Source: Pseudomonas putida (GTDB lineage: Bacteria > Pseudomonadota > Gammaproteobacteria > Pseudomonadales > Pseudomonadaceae). From it: a stretch of 64,000 nucleotides of DNA. This document shows positions 62,303 to 64,000 of this stretch, one piece after another. A program made the translations under genes and the position numbers. Location: NCBI GenBank assembly GCA_029953615.1, contig CP124529.1:4738494-4802493 (forward strand), given 5' to 3'. Positions within the stretch are counted from its first letter, which is position 1. Each line of letters opens with the position of its first letter. The notes under the pieces are model-generated. The model was not told the origin of the DNA. It saw only the letters and a list, made by a program, of their open reading frames with translations, and searched no databases.

Positions 62303-63067
62303 TCACTGGGGCAGGCTACGTGTTGCCCGGGTCTGGATCCGCCGCGAGGCCTTGCACGCGGGGGGATGGCGTTGAAACAGCTGGAGCACCCAGTCGGGCC
62401 GGGTCTTGCTGGCATCGTTGAGCCAGTTGGCCACCGAGTCCTGGGCGTATTTCTCGGCTTCGGCCAGATGCGGTACCAGCAAGGGCTCAGCGATTTCCGG
62501 CTGTTGTTTGAGCGTGGCAATGTGCTCGCACCAGACCCCGCGCGGGCGCAGGATCTCGATGCAGAAGCGCCGCACCAGCGGGTCTTTGTCAGAGGCGTGG
62601 CGGCTGAGCAGGGCCAGGTTGGCCTCAAGGTCCTGGGCCAGGCGCGGACGCAGGGCAATCCAGGCCCATTCGCGCACGCCAAAGTGCTCGTCGCGCGCGA
62701 AGCGCAGCTGTGCTAGCAAGGCCTCTTCCGGGGACTGGGCGCGTGACAGGTGTGCCTGAGCGAACGCCGCCCAGCTGCGCACCGTGTCGGACGGATGTGT
62801 GCAGCATTGCTCAAGCACCTGCTGACGCAAGGGCATTGGGGTTTGCTCCAGCCACTGGCCCAGCGCCAAGCCGATGGCCGCGACCTTTTTCGACAGGCCC
62901 AACGCCTGGGCCTGCTCGGCACAGCCTGCCAATTGCCCAACCAGTTCAACCGGCAGTTGGCTGCCCAGGGCATTGGCCAGGATCAGTTGGTCTACTGTCA
63001 GGCATTCGGCCAGGTTGCGGGTTGGCAGTTGGCCAAGATCGATCAGGTGCTTGCGTTGGTCACTCAT
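62303..63067 (-). CDS. AlkC/AlkD-type DNA alkylation repair (HEAT-repeat DNA glycosylase) protein
   Basis: 254 residues from the ATG at 63067. All-helical HEAT-type protein. The segment DEHFGVREWAWIALRP, then DPLVRRFCIEILRPRGVWCEHIATL, and YAQDSVANWLNDASKTRPDW closely follows the AlkC/AlkD family pattern (VRR..SE..RP.LPW...; YVRRSVANHLNDISK). Such enzymes excise alkylated bases from DNA without base flipping; several AlkD relatives protect producers of DNA-alkylating antibiotics. Start overlaps the preceding gene's stop by four bases. Its role inside this operon is inferred. Confidence 0.8.
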   Translation of the reverse strand: MSDQRKHLIDLGQLPTRNLAECLTVDQLILANALGSQLPVELVGQLAGCAEQAQALGLSKKVAAIGLALGQWLEQTPMPLRQQVLEQCCTHPSDTVRSWAAFAQAHLSRAQSPEEALLAQLRFARDEHFGVREWAWIALRPRLAQDLEANLALLSRHASDKDPLVRRFCIEILRPRGVWCEHIATLKQQPEIAEPLLVPHLAEAEKYAQDSVANWLNDASKTRPDWVLQLFQRHPPACKASRRIQTRATRSLPQ

Positions 63068-63999
63068 TGCTGGAGTTCCATGGCGGCGGGTGGGCATTCG
63101 CTGAGGGCTGGCCGCGAGCAATAACGCCCAGGTGCCAGCAGGTGCTGAGGGTCCAGGGCAGCTTTCAGGCGTTGCCCTAGCTGCCAGGCACTGCCCTGGA
63201 TCTCGGCCAACAGGTCCATGAAGGCCAGCGGCACGCGATAGGGCAATACGCCCTGTTGCCTGCCACTGGCGAACAACTGCCTGTAGCAGTCTTCGGCGCG
63301 GCGGCTGGCCTGGCTGTCATCACGATTGAACAGTAGTGGCACGGTGCAGTCGATGGCGCGGCCGGACAAGGTAGTGAGGGTTACCGGACAGGGCAGTTGC
63401 TGGCCCAGGCACAGTTGCTCCATCTGGCTGACGAAAGTGGCCACCTGCTGGCTGCGCAGTGGCAGGATCGGTGCGTACCAGATCAGGCCGCAATTGTCCC
63501 GGGCCGGGTCGAGCAAGGCGTCTGGCCGTGGCCGCGCACCGCCAGCGTAGGCCAGCGGCAGCGCCACCTGGTTTGGCTGGCCATGCATCAGCTCGACGCC
63601 CATGCGCAGTTTGCCCAGGGTCAGCTGCCAGCGTCTGGACCAGGCACCTGGCACCAGGCGCAGGGCACGCTCGGCCAAAACCAGCTGCCGCTGGCTGCGG
63701 AACTGGTAGCGGCTGCTGAAACGGCGCAGTTCGCTGCGGATGATGCCTTTGACGGATGCCAGCTGTGCCTGCTCGCAATAGATCGAGCCCACGCCCATCC
63801 AGGCGGGCAGGGCCAGTGACCGCGCTGCGGCGTCACGCTCGCCCGGGCTCAGGCGAGTAAGGGGTTGTTCGCTGTACGCCATGCTCAGCAGGCGCGTGCT
63901 GTTCATCAGGTTGATGCCGCCCACCTGGCCGCCGCAACGGTCGAGGATGCGCTTCACACCGTCCAGGGCGGCAGGCAGCTGTGCGCCCGAATCCACCCA
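63064..63999 (-). CDS. VAO-type FAD-linked oxidase, C-terminal part (cut by window edge)
   Basis: The last ~311 residues of a larger protein, open to the right edge. The C-terminal signature AWQLGQRLKAALDPQHLLAPGRY is that of the vanillyl-alcohol-oxidase/4-cresol-dehydrogenase group, in which FAD is usually tethered and phenolic or other alcohol substrates are oxidised. The FAD-binding PP-loop domain would lie beyond the window. It is the first visible gene of the leftward operon leading to the AlkC/D-like, peroxiredoxin, halogenase-like, amidase and antiporter genes. Confidence 0.75.
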   Translation of the reverse strand, partial: WVDSGAQLPAALDGVKRILDRCGGQVGGINLMNSTRLLSMAYSEQPLTRLSPGERDAAARSLALPAWMGVGSIYCEQAQLASVKGIIRSELRRFSSRYQFRSQRQLVLAERALRLVPGAWSRRWQLTLGKLRMGVELMHGQPNQVALPLAYAGGARPRPDALLDPARDNCGLIWYAPILPLRSQQVATFVSQMEQLCLGQQLPCPVTLTTLSGRAIDCTVPLLFNRDDSQASRRAEDCYRQLFASGRQQGVLPYRVPLAFMDLLAEIQGSAWQLGQRLKAALDPQHLLAPGRYCSRPALSECPPAAMELQQ

Positions 64000-64000
64000 G

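Overview
The window is a stretch of chromosome from a Pseudomonas of the P. putida group. This rests on high GC, gene families typical of Pseudomonas, and about fifteen intergenic copies of the putida-type REP palindrome (core GCGGGC..GCCCGCTCCCACAGG). No rRNA, tRNA, CRISPR array, integrase or transposase was seen. Most of the window is a mosaic of short catabolic, transport and regulatory units, interrupted by three accessory patches.

Layout. 1-6388: the end of a LysE-type exporter, a periplasmic binding protein, then a leftward operon for a three-subunit molybdenum hydroxylase (2Fe-2S subunit, Mo subunit, tri-haem cytochrome c) and its XdhC maturation factor. 6718-7995: O-acetylhomoserine sulfhydrylase. 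8335-11481: an accessory patch of lower GC with a SUKH-type protein, a large HNH/membrane protein and a coiled-coil membrane protein. 11601-17514: 5'-nucleotidase, DUF1543 protein, a LysR/MFS divergent pair, a glutathione transferase and two small unknown proteins. 17678-22599: LysR regulator, MFS transporter and a divergent operon of iron-dependent alcohol dehydrogenase, NIPSNAP protein and SDR. 22923-29269: WYL-type regulator, quinone-oxidoreductase-like enzyme, SDR with LysR, MFS transporter and Old Yellow Enzyme. 29274-38311: 8-oxoguanine deaminase-like amidohydrolase, ketoglutarate-semialdehyde dehydrogenase, then an amine-catabolism unit (APC permease, LuxR regulator, class III aminotransferase, aldehyde dehydrogenase). 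38628-41513: a very large Cache-HAMP-GAF-HD-GYP protein. 41745-48115: an IclR-controlled catabolic set (FAD dehydrogenase, Gfo/Idh/MocA oxidoreductase, TIM-barrel isomerase, MFS transporter). 48392-53241: an MvaT-like silencer and a type VI secretion cassette (VasX-like pore-forming effector, DUF6708 protein, PAAR tip). 53618-57060: a lipoprotein, a TonB-dependent siderophore receptor and an exported protein. 57024-64000: a tight leftward operon with a flavin-dependent halogenase-like enzyme, VAO-type oxidase, AlkC/AlkD-type DNA glycosylase, peroxiredoxin, amidase and cation/proton antiporter. It looks like part of an uncharacterised secondary-metabolite cluster and continues past the window.

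Five otherwise well-preserved genes carry single small frameshifts (near 2990, 10990, 13487, 37487 and 49925). Either the assembly has residual indel errors or this strain is accumulating pseudogenes. The most interesting regions are the halogenase/AlkC operon, the SUKH-HNH-coiled-coil module, the mosaic T6SS effector/DUF6708 cassette, and several long intergenic palindromes that look like dedicated operators next to LysR, LuxR and IclR regulators.
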